A DNA stretch of 52,591 nucleotides, from the NCBI GenBank assembly GCA_016182385.1, contig JACPGV010000003.1, positions 1-52,591 of the forward strand. Reading direction: 5' to 3'. Made by a program: the position numbers and the translations under genes. Below, piece by piece: positions 9,862 to 20,819 of the stretch. The stretch comes from Candidatus Moraniibacteriota bacterium (GTDB taxonomy: Bacteria > Patescibacteriota > Minisyncoccia > Moranbacterales > UBA1568). The notes under the pieces were generated by a model that worked only from the letters and a program-made list of their open reading frames with translations, searched no databases and was not told the DNA's origin. Positions within the stretch are counted from its first letter, which is position 1, and each line of letters begins with the position of its first letter.

Positions 9862-10629
9862 TTAAAGAACAAAAAAGAAAAAAAGTATTGCAATACCGAT
9901 ACGATAGATACCAAAGGGGATAAACGTGTGACGCTTAATAAAACCGACAAATACTTTTACGGCAACAAGAGCCACAAAAAATGCCGTTACAAAGCCAACA
10001 AACAACAAATGCCACTCCGCGACAACAAAAGCGTTTCCATATTTACAAAGATCATATCCCGTCGCCACAAGCATCGTCGGTACGGCAAGCAAAAAAGAAA
10101 ACTCAACAATAGCCGTCCGTTTAAAACCAAGAAGCAATCCCCCAAGAATCGTCGCGCCCGATCGTGACACTCCCGGCACAAGTGCCAGCGCTTGAAAGAT
10201 CCCAAGGAGTACCGCCGTCTTGTATGACATTATTGAAAGATCTTCTTTCGCGGTATCTTTTTCTTGGTGCCATTTCTCAAAAACAATCAGAAGTATTCCG
10301 CCGACAAAAAGCGCTCCAACAACAACCAAAGGAGAACCAAGCCACGTTTTAACAAAACCATACAAAAAAAATCCTATTATCCCCGTAGGAATAAACGCCA
10401 CCACAATGCGCTTCATGATTTCCCATTCCAAAAAAAACTTTCGCCAATAAAGACATCCGACCGCGCCGATCGCGCCCAACTGAATCGCGATTTCAAAAGT
10501 CTTAATAAAGCCTTCGTTATCAATCCCAAGAAGATGCGACGCCAATACCAAGTGTCCAGTCGAAGACACCGGAAGAAATTCCGTCACCCCTTCAACGATC
10601 CCCAGTATAATGGCATCAAAAAAAGTCAT
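9862..10629 (-). CDS. uppP: Undecaprenyl-diphosphatase UppP/BacA
   Basis: AIILGIVEGVTEFLPVSSTGHLVLASHLLG; ALVPGVSRSGATILGGLLLGFKR. Confidence 0.95.
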   Translation of the reverse strand: MTFFDAIILGIVEGVTEFLPVSSTGHLVLASHLLGIDNEGFIKTFEIAIQLGAIGAVGCLYWRKFFLEWEIMKRIVVAFIPTGIIGFFLYGFVKTWLGSPLVVVGALFVGGILLIVFEKWHQEKDTAKEDLSIMSYKTAVLLGIFQALALVPGVSRSGATILGGLLLGFKRTAIVEFSFLLAVPTMLVATGYDLCKYGNAFVVAEWHLLFVGFVTAFFVALVAVKVFVGFIKRHTFIPFGIYRIGIAILFFFFVL

Positions 10630-10635
10630 ACCCTA

Positions 10636-11307
10636 CTAAAATAATGTTCCTAAAGATTGCTCTTCCACAAGCGGTCCGTGCTCCGTTTTTGCCGATTCGA
10701 TAAGACTCTTATTTCCATGCAACTCAGCAATATAATTCCAATCACGAAATTCTACATATTTTTCCAATTGTTTTTCAAGGATCTCCACCGTCGCGCGCAC
10801 ATCGCCCGCTCCCGTATGCGCTTTCGTATGCTCTTTCCCACAATATAATTTATAGGCCGCTGAAAGATTTCGGGGAGCAAACATATCGCGCGCCTCCATT
10901 TTGTGATACAAAATTTTGACATCAAGAATTTTTTTTGCCATAAAATCAAAATTTTTTCCGACACCGGCAAACTCCCCACGCAAAAATGGAAGATCAAACC
11001 CCAAAATATTAAACCCCCCGACGTCAGATCCCTCAAACATATTCCACAATTCATAAGAGAGTTTGGCAAAACTCGGACTTTCTTTGACATCATTATCAAA
11101 AATACCATTGATCCGACTTGCCTCTTCCGGAATCGATCGTCCAGGGTGAACACGTTGACAATAAGCCACAATATCGCCATTAGGGGATATTTTTTCGTAC
11201 GCTATTTCGATAATCTTATCCTCACCGATCAAAAGACCGGTCGTTTCAAGATCGAAAATAATAAGCGGGCGATCAAGTTTCAAATATTCAGTAATAGTGG
11301 TGCGCAT
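10636..11307 (-). CDS. DnaQ-like DEDDh 3'-5' exonuclease
   Basis: LIIFDLETTGLLIGEDKIIEIAYEKI; GFNILGFDLPFLRGEF; HTGAGDVRATVEIL. Confidence 0.85.
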   Translation of the reverse strand: MRTTITEYLKLDRPLIIFDLETTGLLIGEDKIIEIAYEKISPNGDIVAYCQRVHPGRSIPEEASRINGIFDNDVKESPSFAKLSYELWNMFEGSDVGGFNILGFDLPFLRGEFAGVGKNFDFMAKKILDVKILYHKMEARDMFAPRNLSAAYKLYCGKEHTKAHTGAGDVRATVEILEKQLEKYVEFRDWNYIAELHGNKSLIESAKTEHGPLVEEQSLGTLF

Positions 11308-11351
11308 ACAAAATAAAAAAGAATGAAATCATTGTACCATCTTTCCCTTCT

Positions 11352-13214
11352 CTACTCAACCGTCACCGATTTTGCCAGATTTCGCGGTCGATCGACATCA
11401 TACCCGCGCTCTACGGCAATATAATACGCAAAAAGCTGTAGTGGAATGACCGAAAGTATCGGTGAAAATATTTCCAATGTTTTAGGAAGAAAAACCTTCT
11501 CCTTCACCTTTTTTGCAAAAATATCATCCCCCTCGGTAACCAAGGCCCACACGTTGCCACCTCGCGCGAGAATTTCTTCCGCGCCACTGACATTTTTCTC
11601 GTAGACGCTATCTTTGGGAATCATCATTATCGTAAGTACCGACTCATCAACAAGAGCGATCGGTCCGTGTTTCATCTCTCCCGTCGGATATCCTTGGGCG
11701 GAAACATAAGCAATCTCCTTAATTTTTAACGCCCCCTCAAGAGCATTGGAAAAATTATACTTTCTTCCCAGATACACATACTGTGACGAGTGCGCGTATT
11801 TTTTTGCTATTTTTTTTATCTCTTTGGATTGTCGCAATACCGATTCCATTTTTTGGGGAAGCGCCAATAACTCTTTAATAATTTTTTTTCTAACGCTCAC
11901 TGCTAAACCATTTTTTTCGCCAAGATACAGAGTAAATAAAATCAGAACAATCAACTGTGCCGTATATGCCTTTGTCGACGCGACAGAAATTTCCGGACCC
12001 GCGTGACAATATATACCAGCATCGGCCTCTCTGGCGATACTTGACCCAACAACATTCACTATACCCAAAGTAAGCGCTCCTTTTTCTTTAGCCTTTCGCA
12101 CGGCAGCAAGCGTATCCGCCGTTTCGCCGGACTGTGAAAGAACGAGAACGGCCGTTTTCGCGTCAAGCGTCATTTCACGATAACGAAACTCTGACGCCAC
12201 CTCTACCTCTGTCGGGATACCGACCAATTCTTCAAGAATATATTTTCCAAAAATTCCGGAATGATATGATGTCCCGCAAGCAACAATAAAAATCCGACGA
12301 ATCGATCGTAAGCGTTTTTCTACCGACTGTAGCCCTCCGAGATGCACCGCAAACTCTTTCAAGGACACTCTGCCGCGCAAAACATCTGTTATTACTTTCG
12401 GTTGTTCAAAAATTTCTTTCAGCATAAAATGAGCAAACCCTCCACGCTGAACAGCTGTCATGTTTTTCTCAGGAAGACACTCTTCTTTCTTTTGTTCTTT
12501 TTGAGCAAGTGTTTTCACGGTATATCCATCGTTACGTATGACGGCGATCTCATGGTCATCAAGATAGACAACGCGCTTCACTTTCTCGCCAAGAGCCGCC
12601 ACATCAGAAGCAACAAAATATTCATCCGAACCAATGCCAAGTACAAGCGGGCTAGAGAGACGTGCTGCAAGCATCATCTCAGGAAAATCTTGAGACAAAA
12701 CGACGATACCATAAGCCCCACGCAATCGTCGGAGCATTCTTACAAACGCCTCTTCAAAAATATGTGCCGATTTTTCTTTCTGCTGCAACTCTTCTTCCAA
12801 TAAGTGCGCAATAACCTCCGTGTCTGTTTCCGAACGAAAACGATGTCCTTTTTTTTCGAGGGCTCTTTTTAATTCATGATAATTCTCAATAATCCCATTA
12901 TGAACAACAGCGAGAGTATCGGTACAATCGGTATGCGGATGCGCATTTTTCTCAGACGGCTTTCCATGTGTCGCCCACCGTGTATGGGCGATGCCGACAA
13001 ATCCATCGAGATGCGCTTTTCGTTTCCGTTCCAAATTCATCACTTTTCCCGCCGCTCGCGTAATGACTATTTTTTTTCGTTTTTTTCCATTCACCTGTTC
13101 CAATATAATAGCCATTCCCGCCGAATCATATCCCCGATATTCCAAACAATTCAATCCACCCAACAAGAATTCTTGTGCTGATTTTTTTCCAAAATATCCT
13201 ACAATACCGCACAT
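11352..13214 (-). CDS. glmS: Glutamine-fructose-6-phosphate aminotransferase GlmS
   Basis: MCGIVGYFGKK N-terminal Cys; THTRWATHGKPSEKNAHPH-type motif; two SIS domains; DRPRNLAKSVTVE C-terminus. Confidence 0.97.
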   Translation of the reverse strand: MCGIVGYFGKKSAQEFLLGGLNCLEYRGYDSAGMAIILEQVNGKKRKKIVITRAAGKVMNLERKRKAHLDGFVGIAHTRWATHGKPSEKNAHPHTDCTDTLAVVHNGIIENYHELKRALEKKGHRFRSETDTEVIAHLLEEELQQKEKSAHIFEEAFVRMLRRLRGAYGIVVLSQDFPEMMLAARLSSPLVLGIGSDEYFVASDVAALGEKVKRVVYLDDHEIAVIRNDGYTVKTLAQKEQKKEECLPEKNMTAVQRGGFAHFMLKEIFEQPKVITDVLRGRVSLKEFAVHLGGLQSVEKRLRSIRRIFIVACGTSYHSGIFGKYILEELVGIPTEVEVASEFRYREMTLDAKTAVLVLSQSGETADTLAAVRKAKEKGALTLGIVNVVGSSIAREADAGIYCHAGPEISVASTKAYTAQLIVLILFTLYLGEKNGLAVSVRKKIIKELLALPQKMESVLRQSKEIKKIAKKYAHSSQYVYLGRKYNFSNALEGALKIKEIAYVSAQGYPTGEMKHGPIALVDESVLTIMMIPKDSVYEKNVSGAEEILARGGNVWALVTEGDDIFAKKVKEKVFLPKTLEIFSPILSVIPLQLFAYYIAVERGYDVDRPRNLAKSVTVE

Positions 13215-13264
13215 ACTGGTAATGTTACAATATAAAAATTTTTACAAAAACAACAAATACCTAC

Positions 13265-13909
13265 TCAAATATTTTTCAAAACTTGCAATAGTTCATCAAA
13301 ATTTTCCACTCTGTACCGGCATCCTTCGCACGGATCTTTACTGTACTTATCCGTCGACCGCCTCAAATGTATGGTAACGATACCGCGTTCCCTTGCTCCC
13401 GTGAAATGACCACAACGATTATCCGCAAATACCACTGTTTCATCTGATAAAAAATGATCTCGCGCCACTCTCTGTTCAATCACTTCGGGCTTACTCCCCT
13501 GCACAACAATAACATCACAAAAAAATTTTCTCAATCCCGATCCATCCACCTTTAAATTTTGAAAAGAGTCTTCTCCATAAGTGAGTAAATAAATATCTTC
13601 CTTTCTAAAATTTTTCAAAAAATCTACCGTCCCTTCAAAAACATATTTTTTAAGATCGACAAAAAATACGCGCGCCTTTTCTTTCACGTTTTTTGAATCA
13701 AAACTTCGTACATTCAAAAGAAACTCGATATGCTGCTCAAACGAATACGGTATCCCTTTTGAAAAATGAGCGCCAGAAAATCGCTTGTATGTTTGAAAAA
13801 TTTCTTCTTCCGTCGCGCCCGTAAGGGATGCGAGAAATTGAAAAAAATCCTTTACAAGATCATTTTCCGTTCTTAAAAAAAAATCATCAAAATCAAAAAA
13901 TATTTTCAT
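13265..13909 (-). CDS. HAD-superfamily hydrolase-like protein
   Basis: MKIFFDFDDFFLRTEND; LLTYGED; VVFADNRCGHFTGARERGI. Confidence 0.6.
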   Translation of the reverse strand: MKIFFDFDDFFLRTENDLVKDFFQFLASLTGATEEEIFQTYKRFSGAHFSKGIPYSFEQHIEFLLNVRSFDSKNVKEKARVFFVDLKKYVFEGTVDFLKNFRKEDIYLLTYGEDSFQNLKVDGSGLRKFFCDVIVVQGSKPEVIEQRVARDHFLSDETVVFADNRCGHFTGARERGIVTIHLRRSTDKYSKDPCEGCRYRVENFDELLQVLKNI

Positions 13910-13944
13910 ATCACGCTTTCCTATCACGAAATTCCTCTTTTTTT

Positions 13945-13988
13945 ACCAACTCTACTTTTCTTGCAATTGCAAGAAAAGTAGAGTTGGT
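13945..13988. repeat. Perfect 44-bp palindrome, no spacer
   Basis: accaactctacttttcttgcaa|ttgcaagaaaagtagagttggt; arms are exact reverse complements; intergenic. Confidence 0.9.
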
Positions 13989-13993
13989 TAATA

Positions 13994-14695
13994 TCAAAAC
14001 GTATTTCTATACTTTTTCAAAAACTCCTCTCCTAAAACAATATCTTCCGGTTTCCCGACCGGCTGCCACGCGCGGGCTCTCAATACTTTGACCGGTATAT
14101 CCTTCGCGAGAAGAGCAAGCGTCTGAGGCAGTCCATATTCCGTTTCACTGATTGGCACAAGCGGGTACTCAAAAAAACGCGATGATACGACATACGCCCC
14201 GGTATTTACCAATCCAGTTTTTTTCTGATGAGGTCGTTCGGTAATTTTATACAATCTTCCGTCGTTATCAGTCTCAAGCAATCCGTATAGTTCCGCATCA
14301 TCTACCTCAAGCCCTAATACGGCAACATCTTCCTGTAAAAGATCCTCAAGATCTTCCGAGCGATACAAATCATCTCCCATCATGACAAGCGCCGGACCCG
14401 CAAGTAAATCTTTCACCAGTGTTATAGCACCGCCGGTCCCATCAAGTTTTTCCTGCCGAACATAATGAATTTTTTTTCCTTTCCATTCCGCGCCAAAATA
14501 ATTTTCAATCTGTTCACCAAGATATCCAACAACAAGAATGACTTCATCGATCGCCCCAGGCAACATTTCAAGTTTCCACTCAAGCATCGGTCGCCCCAAA
14601 AGACCAAGCATCGGCTTGGGAATATTCTCAGTAAGCGTACCCATTCGCGTTCCTCTTCCGGCTGCTAGCATCACCACCTGCATATGAAAAGCCAT
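13994..14695 (-). CDS. NDP-sugar nucleotidyltransferase
   Basis: MQVVMLAAGRGTRMGTLTENIPKPMLGLLGRPMLEWKLEML; GDDLYRSEDLEDLL. Confidence 0.85.
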   Translation of the reverse strand: MAFHMQVVMLAAGRGTRMGTLTENIPKPMLGLLGRPMLEWKLEMLPGAIDEVILVVGYLGEQIENYFGAEWKGKKIHYVRQEKLDGTGGAITLVKDLLAGPALVMMGDDLYRSEDLEDLLQEDVAVLGLEVDDAELYGLLETDNDGRLYKITERPHQKKTGLVNTGAYVVSSRFFEYPLVPISETEYGLPQTLALLAKDIPVKVLRARAWQPVGKPEDIVLGEEFLKKYRNTF

Positions 14696-14750
14696 AAAAA
14701 TTACATCCTTAGTATACCATTTTCGCTATTCTAAAGCACTTTTAGACCTT

Positions 14751-14804
14751 TCTCGCAACCTTTATTCCACTTAGAGGCTAAACCTCTAAGTAAAGAGTGC
14801 GAGA
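14751..14804. repeat. Nested inverted-repeat element
   Basis: Outer arms TCTCGCA/TGCGAGA (14751-14757/14798-14804) enclose ACTTAGAGG-CTAAA-CCTCTAAGT (14769-14791). Confidence 0.75.
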
Positions 14805-14817
14805 TTTAACGAGATGC

Positions 14818-14846
14818 TTGACTCTTCGAGATATCTCCATTACTAT
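14818..14846 (+). promoter_or_regulatory. Putative promoter for the wHTH gene
   Basis: TTGACT (14818-14823), 17-bp spacer, TACTAT (14841-14846). Confidence 0.45.
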
Positions 14847-14888
14847 CTGAGGAGTCGTTCCTTTACCAATCCAACGAGGAGTCTCATC

Positions 14889-15203
14889 ATGTCCTACGCC
14901 AAAAACGGAGCTGCTCTTATCGATGGAAATATCGTACCACCTACCGAGGTCATCCTACTGCGCACACTCGTTATCTTGAAATCAGCAACCGTTCCGGAAA
15001 TCGCGCTTGAAGTAAAGGAGCGATATTCGGACAGCGCTCTGTACTCATTCCTAAAAAGATTGGTCAAACGTGGCCTCGTCACCAATAAAAAACTCCCTAT
15101 TCCACCAGCGCAGACGCGCGGTCGAAGTTCTTATCGTATATTCTGGTCTCCGACTCGGGCAGCCATCGAGTTCTTCAAAGATGAGCTCGAAAACAAAAAA
15201 TAG
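14889..15203 (+). CDS. Winged-helix transcriptional regulator (PadR/MarR-like)
   Basis: Start at ATG 14889 after CGAGGAG SD; LRTLVILKSATVPEIALEVKERYSDSALYSFLKRLVKRGLVTNKK. Confidence 0.65.
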   Translation: MSYAKNGAALIDGNIVPPTEVILLRTLVILKSATVPEIALEVKERYSDSALYSFLKRLVKRGLVTNKKLPIPPAQTRGRSSYRIFWSPTRAAIEFFKDELENKK

Positions 15204-15219
15204 CCCGAAAATCCAAAAC

Positions 15220-15253
15220 GCCCAACCAAGATACATCTGGTTGGGCATTTTTG
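15220..15253. terminator. Intrinsic terminator between convergent wHTH gene and leuS
   Basis: GCCCAACCA-agatacatc-TGGTTGGGC followed by atttttg. Confidence 0.75.
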
Positions 15254-15273
15254 TGTGCTCTACTAAAAATTCT

Positions 15274-17775
15274 TTACGTTGCCACAATATTAAGGATACG
15301 ACCAGAGACATAAATCACCTTCCGAACAGTCTTGCCAGCAATGTGGGCCCGGGTATTTTGATCGGCAAGCGCCAACTGCCGAACCTCTTCTTCGCTCGTT
15401 TCGGCGGCAAGTGTGAGTACGGCACGCACCTTGCCGTTTACCTGTACAACAATCTTCATCATTTCTTTGGTAATTTTTTTCTTGTCACATTTCGGCCACT
15501 CGGCGAAAAAAATCGATTTTTTGTTTCCCAATTTTTCCCAAATTTCTTCGGCTATATGCGGAGCAAATGGAGAGAGAAGAATAAGCATGCTTTCCATATC
15601 TTCTTTCTTATCAAAAAAAATCTCACCACCTTTATTTTTTTCATCAGCTGTCTTCGGACCAACACCCTTTAACTCGTTCAATAAAATCATCAACTGACTC
15701 ATGGCTGTATTGAATTTCAGGTCAGTAATATCCCGCGTTACTTTTTCAATAGTCCTCTGAAGAGAAGAAAGTTGTTTCTCTCCGCCACCTATCGCTTCGG
15801 AATATTTTTTCTTATATTCAATATAATCATTGAAATAATTCCAAACCTTCTCGAGAAAACGACGTAGCCCAATAATACTCTTGGTGTTCCATACCTTCAT
15901 CTCGTCTATTGGCCCCATAAACATTTCGTAAAGACGAAGACTGTCCGCGCCAAACTCCGCTATTATCTGATCAGGATTGATCACGTTTCCCTTTGATTTC
16001 GACATCTTTTGCCCATCCTCGGCAAGAATCATCCCTTGGTGCCGAAGTTTCATAAAGGGTTCATCAAAATCCAGGTACCCATAGGTAGCAAGTGCCTTAG
16101 TAAAAAAACGCGCGTAAAGAAGATGAAGTACCGTATGTTCCGCTCCACCCATATAAAAATCTACCGGCAGATACCTCTTAAGTGCCTTTTTTGAAGCAAA
16201 CTGTTTTGTATTCTTCGGATCGGCATAGCGGAGATAATACCAGCTTGAGCAAACAAAAGTATCCATGGTATCACTTTCGCGCCGTGCTTTCTTACCACAC
16301 GCGGGGCATTTCACCTGATGAAAAGACTTCGACCGCGCAAGTGGGGACTCACCATCCGGCCGAAAATCGACATCTGTCGGAAGCTTCACCGGAAGATCTT
16401 TTTCTGGCACCGGTACCGTACCGCATATATCGCAGTAAATGATAGGAATCGGCGCGCCCCAATACCGCTGACGAGAAATAAGCCAGTCACGAAGACGATA
16501 ATTCACAACTTTTCTACCAAGCTTTTCTTTCTTCAACCATGCCGCCATCTTTTCCCGCGCTTCAGCGGACGACAAACGAGTAAACTCTCCCGAATCATAA
16601 ACTTCCCCGTCTTCCGTAAAACATTTTTCTTTGTTCTTTCCACCAATGGGGACAATAGATTTTCTCATTGGCAAATTATATTTCTTCGCAAACTCGAAAT
16701 CGCGCTCGTCATGAGCGGGAACTCCCATCACCGCAGCAGTTCCGTACGTGCCGAGCACATAGTCAGCGACATACACCGGCACCTTCTCACCATTGAACGG
16801 ATTGACTGCCTCGATACCTTCGAGCAGGACACCGGATTTTTCCTTATTCAACTCTGTTCGCTCAAGATCCGTTTTCTTTTTCGTCTTCTCAAGGTACTTC
16901 TTTACCTCAGCATAATTGGCGATAGTCGATTTCAATGTTCCAAGCAAAGAATGTTCAGGCGCAATGACGACATACGTACACCCGAAAATCGTATCCAATC
17001 TCGTCGTAAAAACTCGAATTTCTTCTTCTGTATCAACAACACAAAAAACAACCTCTGCTCCTTCCGATCGACCGATCCAATTTCGTTGGGCCGCTTTCGT
17101 GGACTCTGGCCAATCAATTGTTTCGAGCCCAGAGAGTAAACCTGCAATCTTCTTCCCCGTTTTACTTTTGGTATTCTCGATAAAATCAGTAATTTTGAAG
17201 AACCATTGCTCAAGATCTTTCTGAATCACGATATCACCTGAGCGATCACATTTCCCATCAATCACCTGCTCATTGGCAAGTACCGTCTGGCAGGATGGAC
17301 ACCAGTTTACCTTGGCCTTTTTCTTATACGCGAGACCATTCTTATACAAAAACAGAAACATCCACTGTGTAAAACGATAGTACTCCGGGCTTGAGGTATT
17401 GATCTCGCGATGCCAATCATACGAGAGACCAATCGATTTGATCTGCCGCGTAAAATTCTTAATCGACTCGCGCGTCTTCTTATCGGGATGAATACCTGTT
17501 TTAATCGCGAAGTTTTCCGCTGGGAGTCCAAACGCATCCCAACCCATCGGATGAATCACTTCATATCCAAGAAAACGCATAAAACGCGCGTAGATATCGG
17601 TTGCGGTAAAATTCTCGACATGCCCGACGTGCAAACCATCTCCCGAAGGATACGGAAACATATCAAGGATATAATATTTCCCCTTCTTTCCTCTCGACTT
17701 CGGATGGCCATCTTTTTCCCACTTTTTCTGCCACTTCGCCTCGATCATCTTCGGACAATAATTCTTTTTTCCCAT
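15274..17775 (-). CDS. leuS: Leucyl-tRNA synthetase
   Basis: 833 aa; FPYPSGDGLHVGHVENFTATDIYARF, DGQKMSKSKGNVINPD, GRKVVNYRLRDWLISRQRYWGAPIP. Confidence 0.97.
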   Translation of the reverse strand: MGKKNYCPKMIEAKWQKKWEKDGHPKSRGKKGKYYILDMFPYPSGDGLHVGHVENFTATDIYARFMRFLGYEVIHPMGWDAFGLPAENFAIKTGIHPDKKTRESIKNFTRQIKSIGLSYDWHREINTSSPEYYRFTQWMFLFLYKNGLAYKKKAKVNWCPSCQTVLANEQVIDGKCDRSGDIVIQKDLEQWFFKITDFIENTKSKTGKKIAGLLSGLETIDWPESTKAAQRNWIGRSEGAEVVFCVVDTEEEIRVFTTRLDTIFGCTYVVIAPEHSLLGTLKSTIANYAEVKKYLEKTKKKTDLERTELNKEKSGVLLEGIEAVNPFNGEKVPVYVADYVLGTYGTAAVMGVPAHDERDFEFAKKYNLPMRKSIVPIGGKNKEKCFTEDGEVYDSGEFTRLSSAEAREKMAAWLKKEKLGRKVVNYRLRDWLISRQRYWGAPIPIIYCDICGTVPVPEKDLPVKLPTDVDFRPDGESPLARSKSFHQVKCPACGKKARRESDTMDTFVCSSWYYLRYADPKNTKQFASKKALKRYLPVDFYMGGAEHTVLHLLYARFFTKALATYGYLDFDEPFMKLRHQGMILAEDGQKMSKSKGNVINPDQIIAEFGADSLRLYEMFMGPIDEMKVWNTKSIIGLRRFLEKVWNYFNDYIEYKKKYSEAIGGGEKQLSSLQRTIEKVTRDITDLKFNTAMSQLMILLNELKGVGPKTADEKNKGGEIFFDKKEDMESMLILLSPFAPHIAEEIWEKLGNKKSIFFAEWPKCDKKKITKEMMKIVVQVNGKVRAVLTLAAETSEEEVRQLALADQNTRAHIAGKTVRKVIYVSGRILNIVAT

Positions 17776-17829
17776 ACATGTTTCTCAAATATCACTCTTC
17801 TACCTTACCTGAAACAAGGCTTTTTTTCA

Positions 17830-17856
17830 AGAAAAAACAGACCTTCTCAGCCTGTT
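17830..17856 (-). terminator. Intrinsic terminator downstream of atpC
   Basis: Minus strand AACAGGC-TGAGAAG-GTCTGTT followed by TTTT. Confidence 0.6.
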
Positions 17857-17872
17857 AAAAGAAAAATGTCTA

Positions 17873-18313
17873 CTACTCAAAGGAAACACCTCTTCGGCTA
17901 TGATGTTTACGAGCGACTCGCACCCGCGCCAATTCTTTTTCAATCATCGCCGCCGTACGAGCGTACTCCTCATCATCCATATGCACACGTTCTTCCTTGA
18001 TCGCTTCTGCTCGTTTTCTTGCTTCTTCTGCTCGCACCAAATCAATTTCCTCAGCACGCTCAGCCGTATCTGCAAGAATAACCATTGTGTCATCATGAAA
18101 CTCCACAAAACCACCGGAAGTCGCCAAACTTTCTGGTTCACTATTTTGTTCACGACGAAACATAATTTCTCCCGCGCGAAGAGCTCCAATATACGGAATA
18201 TGCTCCGGCAGAAGCGTAACCTCACCCCCCTCAATGGGAAGCGTCGCCTGATAAATCGTTTCTTCTACAACGATTTTCTCCGGTGTGATGATTTTGAGCG
18301 TTATCAATGACAT
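17873..18313 (-). CDS. atpC: ATP synthase epsilon subunit
   Basis: LITLKIITPEKIVVEETIYQATLPIEGGEVTLLPEHIPYIGALRAGEI; after atpD. Confidence 0.9.
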   Translation of the reverse strand: MSLITLKIITPEKIVVEETIYQATLPIEGGEVTLLPEHIPYIGALRAGEIMFRREQNSEPESLATSGGFVEFHDDTMVILADTAERAEEIDLVRAEEARKRAEAIKEERVHMDDEEYARTAAMIEKELARVRVARKHHSRRGVSFE

Positions 18314-18316
18314 ATC

Positions 18317-19732
<1,416 letters not shown>

Positions 19733-19771
19733 TTAAAAATATCCTGAAAAATTACTTCTTGAATGAATTTA

Positions 19772-19800
19772 TTGACTTTTTCGTGTTTATATGCTATAAT
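19772..19800 (+). promoter_or_regulatory. Strong promoter with extended -10
   Basis: TTGACT, 17 bp, TGCTATAAT (TATAAT 19795-19800). Confidence 0.75.
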
Positions 19801-19830
19801 AGATATGTTTTTTAACAAGAGGAGGAAACA

Positions 19831-20028
19831 ATGAGGTTATTAACGCCTCTTGCCCTTATTTTTTTGGGGCTGTCACTGGCGGTTCTGCCCTGGGCGATTT
19901 TTGCCCAAGTGGCAGAAAACATGCTCGACGAGTGGGTTATTTCCATTTTCGGGCCGATTGTATTCTTTTTTTTCTGGGCGCTCGCTGCAGTAGCGCTCAG
20001 AAAGGCGATGCGAGTACTCGCCGCCTGA
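19831..20028 (+). CDS. Small two-TM membrane protein (orphan cistron A)
   Basis: 65 aa MRLLTPLALIFLGLSLAVLPWAIFAQVAENMLDEWVISIFGPIVFFFFWALAAVALRKAMRVLAA; AAGAGGAGG SD, own promoter and terminator. Confidence 0.65.
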   Translation: MRLLTPLALIFLGLSLAVLPWAIFAQVAENMLDEWVISIFGPIVFFFFWALAAVALRKAMRVLAA

Positions 20029-20046
20029 AATATCCGCCCTCTCCCT

Positions 20047-20080
20047 GCCTCGTCGCAACCGCGCCGGGGCTTTCTTTTTT
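20047..20080 (+). terminator. Intrinsic terminator with conserved loop, copy 1
   Basis: GCCTCG-[TCGCAACCGCGC]-CGGGGC then TTTCTTTTTT. Confidence 0.75.
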
Positions 20081-20160
20081 CCAAACTACTGTTCGTCCTT
20101 CAACTTCCTTCAACTTTTTGAAAAACGAATTGTGGCTTGGATCTATTCAAAAATCATAAA

Positions 20161-20703
20161 TCATTTTCTCCTCTCTGCAAATCCTATCTTCTTTTTCGGT
20201 TCCGGCTCTTCCTTCAGGAGCCGACGTAAAACATCGAACACTACCTTAAACCGTTTGTCATATTTCTGTTCCATCGTCTCGATCTTCCTGCGCAAAGCCT
20301 CATGCGTCACGAGCATATTCCGCAATTGGACGAACGTGCGCATAATTTGGATATTCACGGCGATAGCACGTTTGCTCTTCAATACACTTGATAGCATCGC
20401 GACTCCCATCTCGGTAAAAGCATACGGGGCATACTTTATATTCTTTCCGCGCTTCAAGGTCACATTTTGTGACCTTGAAAACAAGACCATCTGAGCCTCT
20501 TCAAACGTCAACTGGAACATAAAGTCTTTCGGAAAACGTTCAATATTTCTCTTTACTGCCTGGTTCAAAGCCTTCACCTCGACGTCATACAGCTCCGCCA
20601 AGTCGGCATCAAGCATAACCTTCTGCCCGCGCAGCCAGAAAATCCGTTTCTCGATGCGAACGTTCGGGATGACTGTCAGATTTTTCTCTGCCTTCTTTGT
20701 CAT
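20161..20703 (-). CDS. ORF6N-domain (phage antirepressor-type) protein
   Basis: IFWLRGQKVMLDADLAELYDVEVKALNQAVKRNIERFPKDFMFQLTFEEAQMV...YAFTEMGVAMLSSVLKSKRAIAVNIQIMRTFV. Confidence 0.9.
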   Translation of the reverse strand: MTKKAEKNLTVIPNVRIEKRIFWLRGQKVMLDADLAELYDVEVKALNQAVKRNIERFPKDFMFQLTFEEAQMVLFSRSQNVTLKRGKNIKYAPYAFTEMGVAMLSSVLKSKRAIAVNIQIMRTFVQLRNMLVTHEALRRKIETMEQKYDKRFKVVFDVLRRLLKEEPEPKKKIGFAERRK

Positions 20704-20751
20704 ATTTCGGCTTGTTTCAGGGAAAATATTGATGAATTACATTATGTAGGA

Positions 20752-20780
20752 TTGACTTTTTCTGTTTTTTGTGCTATCAT
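20752..20780 (+). promoter_or_regulatory. Promoter of orphan cistron B
   Basis: TTGACT, 17 bp, TGCTATCAT; resembles the 19772 promoter (ATTGACTTTTTC...TGCTAT(A/C)AT). Confidence 0.7.
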
Positions 20781-20819
20781 TACCGGTTGTACTCTTACCA
20801 ACCACCGAGGAGAAATTCC

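Noticed and set aside
11308-11351. Possible glmS ribozyme around glmS
   Set aside because: This gap is downstream of glmS and too short; the gap upstream (13215-13264) is also too short for the ribozyme core.
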